This document shows positions 61,774-64,000 of a DNA stretch of 64,000 nucleotides, in pieces (the stretch's first letter is position 1; each line of letters begins with the position of its first letter). Origin of the DNA: JAFGJQ01 sp964586145 (lineage in GTDB: Bacteria > Planctomycetota > Phycisphaerae > UBA1845); assembly GCA_964586145.1 (NCBI GenBank), contig CAZPHH010000001.1, forward strand, positions 1 to 64,000. Direction: 5' to 3'. The position numbers were made by a program, and so were the translations under genes. A model generated the notes under the pieces. It did not search any database, was not told the origin of the DNA, and saw only the letters and a list, made by a program, of their open reading frames with translations.

Positions 61774-64000
61774 TCACGGCGTCAGGATGGCCGAGAAGAG
61801 CTGGAAGTCCTTCAAGTCCACGTCGGTGTCGCCGTCGGCGTCCGCCGCTTCGCATTCGGGACCGACCGGGACGTTGGGACCCTGGAGGCACGCCGCCCAC
61901 AGGGGGTAGTCGTCCAGGTCCACGTCGCCGTCACCGTCCATGTCGCCGAACGGAGGCGTGCCGCAGAGCAGCTCGATGTCGTCGATGTACACCGTGATCG
62001 GTCCGGCTGCGTCCACGAGCGAAAACGCCAGGTGCTCCAGCACGCCCTTGTTGGTGGGCGTGTAGAGAACGCCGTCGCCCGTCATGCCGTGGATCGGATC
62101 GGTCAGCGGGTTGAAGAGGAAGGTCTGCCAGACACCCGGCATGGGTTCCACGAGCACACCCTGCGGGGCCCCGTCGATATCCGATGCCGCGCCTACCCAC
62201 TCGATGCTGCCGCTCGTCCCGCCGTCCTCGCCGATCTCGGCCGACGTGCCCGTTTCGCGGATGCCGATGGCCAGGCGGAACCGTCCGGACTCCGCCCGCA
62301 GCCGCACGCGGACCGGCCGGTCCAGCGTGATGGTCGGGTTCGGCACGTACGGAGCGTTGTGCGCGGTCAGCCGCATCCAGCGCTGGGGATCGGTGTCGAT
62401 CCACTCCCATTGAACCTTGAGCGACTGGCTGCCGCTGAAGGCCGGCGCGTCCGCGCTGACCTCCGCGACGTTCGGGGTGGCGGCCAGGTCGCCCGACGTG
62501 CTCCCGCTGAAACGCGGCAGGTTGAACATCACTTGCGTGCCCGGATCATACCCCTCGAAATCAGTCGCCAGCCAGGGCGTGCAGGGCGGCGCACCGACCA
62601 CCTGCACGGACCAGTCTTCCGTATCGGAACCGGCGAAATTGCCGGCCTGCACGGTGAACGGGAACAACTGGCCCAGGTCCTCTATCGTCGGCGTCCATCC
62701 GTACACCCGCCCCGTCCCGTCCACGGCGGCGCCCGGCGGCCCGACCAGCAGCGTCCAGGTCTCGGCGTCACCCTGGGCCAGCGTCAGTTGCCGCGTGTAC
62801 TCCACCCCGATGGTGGCCGAGTCCGGATCGGGCTCCACCTCGGCAATGACGGGGGGCAGCAGAGTGACGAGGGCGATGTCCCGGCGGATTACGTCACCCG
62901 CGGCCACCGTGACGTTGGTGACGGTGGCCGGTGAGTAGCCGCTGTGCGAAGCGTCCAGGCTGTACGTGCCGGGCGGCACCATCAGGAACGAGTAGAATCC
63001 GTCACCCGTGGACAGAGCGGTGTAACTGGAGCCGGAGCGAATGAGGTTCGCATCCGCCAGCGGCTGACCGCCGACCCCGGTGACGTATCCGTAGATGATG
63101 GCCGTTGCAGGGGACGTCTTCCACGTCATGACCGGCACGCTGACCGGCGTCTGGTAGACGTTGGCGACGTATTGAGACCAGCCGGTGAACGAGGACCAGG
63201 AGAAGATGCTGTTTCCGTGTCCGCCGCGCAGCCGCGTCAATTCCACCTGCTGCAGCAGGGAGGCGGTGCCCTGGCTGGTGATGTGGCCGGCCACCACCTG
63301 TCGGTCCGGGGCGCCGGAGAGCCACGCCTGGAGTCGGGAGTCCCAGGTGGAGCCCGCGCCGCCCGTGAAGTACATCATGGGCACCAGCATGTCCATGCCG
63401 CCGGTGTTCGCCCAGACCAGCGCCTCCTGGTGCTGGGCGGTCGGCGCGGTGACCGGGTTGGAGTACACGGCGGCGCTGACGACCACTTCCGGTCGGACGG
63501 CCATGATCGCGGCGTAGATGTCGCGCACGTTCCGGGTGATCTGATCGGCCGTCCACTGCGTGAAGCTCAGGCCGTTCGGGTTGCCCCACGGGCTGTTGTA
63601 GCGGGCGAGGCTGATGGGATCGTAGGACGGCTGGTTGGACCAGGGCGTCCGGATGCGGTCAAAATGCACGCCGTCCACGTCGTAGTTCTCCACCACGTAG
63701 AGGACCTGCCGGCGAATGTACGCCTGGAGGTCCGGCACGCCCGGCGCCATCCACACGTAGTCGCTTTCGCTGAACTGCACGGGGTTGTCCGGCACGTTGT
63801 GGTGCAGCCAGTCGCGACGCGCGGGGTCGGCAGCGTTGCAGTGCGCGTAGAACAGGTGATTCGGATTCGGTGGAGGGGATTGCGTGCCCGACGCCCAGCA
63901 CGGGTGCGTGTTGATGTACGCGTGGAACGCGATGCCCCGGCTGTGGGCCGCCTGGACGGCGTACGCCAGCGGGTCCCAGCCCGGGTCCGTGCCGCCGATA
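61774..64000 (-). CDS. GHL10-type secreted protein with dockerin (5' end missing)
   Basis: The gene runs off the right edge. The open frame reaches base 63999, so the signal peptide and start are beyond. The visible part has the end of a GHL10 (DUF187) barrel (GIAFHAYINTHPCW; YDVDGVHFDRIRTPW; VVVSAAVYSNP). A carboxypeptidase-regulatory-like module (YGYVTGVGGQPLADANLI), an Ig-like domain, a concanavalin-type domain and a C-terminal dockerin follow (DMDGDGDVDLDDYPLW and DADGDTDVDLKDFQLF). GHL10 proteins act on polysaccharides or peptidoglycan-like glycans. It is the second dockerin protein here. Confidence 0.88.
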   Translation of the reverse strand, partial: IGGTDPGWDPLAYAVQAAHSRGIAFHAYINTHPCWASGTQSPPPNPNHLFYAHCNAADPARRDWLHHNVPDNPVQFSESDYVWMAPGVPDLQAYIRRQVLYVVENYDVDGVHFDRIRTPWSNQPSYDPISLARYNSPWGNPNGLSFTQWTADQITRNVRDIYAAIMAVRPEVVVSAAVYSNPVTAPTAQHQEALVWANTGGMDMLVPMMYFTGGAGSTWDSRLQAWLSGAPDRQVVAGHITSQGTASLLQQVELTRLRGGHGNSIFSWSSFTGWSQYVANVYQTPVSVPVMTWKTSPATAIIYGYVTGVGGQPLADANLIRSGSSYTALSTGDGFYSFLMVPPGTYSLDASHSGYSPATVTNVTVAAGDVIRRDIALVTLLPPVIAEVEPDPDSATIGVEYTRQLTLAQGDAETWTLLVGPPGAAVDGTGRVYGWTPTIEDLGQLFPFTVQAGNFAGSDTEDWSVQVVGAPPCTPWLATDFEGYDPGTQVMFNLPRFSGSTSGDLAATPNVAEVSADAPAFSGSQSLKVQWEWIDTDPQRWMRLTAHNAPYVPNPTITLDRPVRVRLRAESGRFRLAIGIRETGTSAEIGEDGGTSGSIEWVGAASDIDGAPQGVLVEPMPGVWQTFLFNPLTDPIHGMTGDGVLYTPTNKGVLEHLAFSLVDAAGPITVYIDDIELLCGTPPFGDMDGDGDVDLDDYPLWAACLQGPNVPVGPECEAADADGDTDVDLKDFQLFSAILTP

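Overview
This is a GC-rich chromosomal window that reads like a planctomycete, most likely Phycisphaerae-like. That placement is an inference. It rests on dockerin-type calcium repeats on secreted proteins, a large thrombospondin-3-repeat surface protein with a GACC-type cysteine motif, formylglycine-generating-enzyme-like (SUMF1) proteins beside glycoside hydrolases, tiny signal-peptide proteins, and the gene content of the flagellar cluster. No 16S gene is present to confirm it. Most genes use GC-rich third positions, so long antisense open frames are common and have been left out.

Layout. 0-4 kb: a STAS protein and a PilT-type ATPase (minus), a small unknown protein, and a PAS-PAS NtrB-like histidine kinase. 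4-7.7 kb: an 806-bp gap with a promoter candidate, then a secreted calcium-repeat protein and a 54-aa secreted peptide, each followed by a hairpin. 7.7-15.4 kb: a family 4-like uracil-DNA glycosylase, an alpha/beta hydrolase, an NhaC-type antiporter, a TPR membrane protein overlapping a DUF1611/DgcN-like gene, and a small winged-helix protein with a Cys-rich tail. 15.4-27.7 kb: one minus-strand flagellar block in the transcription order small unknown gene-flgF-flgG-flgA-flgH-flgI-flgJ-flgN-flgK-flgL-fliW-csrA-flagellin. It is headed by a very good sigma-54 site; A-H-I-J-N are chained by 4-bp overlaps. 27.9-31.6 kb: purQ, then a PhoB/PhoR-type two-component pair. 31.6-40.4 kb: a 1175-aa lipoprotein with a beta-helix, a membrane glycosyltransferase-like protein, a secreted protein that may be translated from a leaderless transcript, and a CdaZ/DacZ-like diadenylate cyclase.

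40.4-47.4 kb is an accessory defence island: a C5-cytosine methyltransferase, a restriction endonuclease, Vsr, a possible gene remnant, a GxxExxY gene whose ends lie in a short dispersed repeat, and a type III-like Res helicase-nuclease without its Mod partner. The island abuts the 3' end of tRNA-Ser(UGA). 47.9-64 kb is a secretion and carbohydrate region: a DUF202 protein, an N-terminal dockerin-SUMF1 fusion, a Tat-exported DUF362 protein, a propeller-transglutaminase, GH2, GH31 with a long extra C-terminus, a second SUMF1-like lipoprotein overlapping GH31, an amino acid permease, and a GHL10/dockerin protein cut by the right edge.

How the genes work together: the flagellar block supplies rod, rings, hook junctions and filament plus the FliW-CsrA pair that is known to set flagellin translation. 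The island looks like one complete type II system with mismatch repair support, next to a broken type III-like locus. The right third looks like extracellular glycan breakdown. Nothing here is clearly a wholly new system. The best candidates for something undescribed are the repeat-bracketed orphan-Res locus, the calcium-repeat protein with its tiny partner, and the Cys-tailed winged-helix protein.
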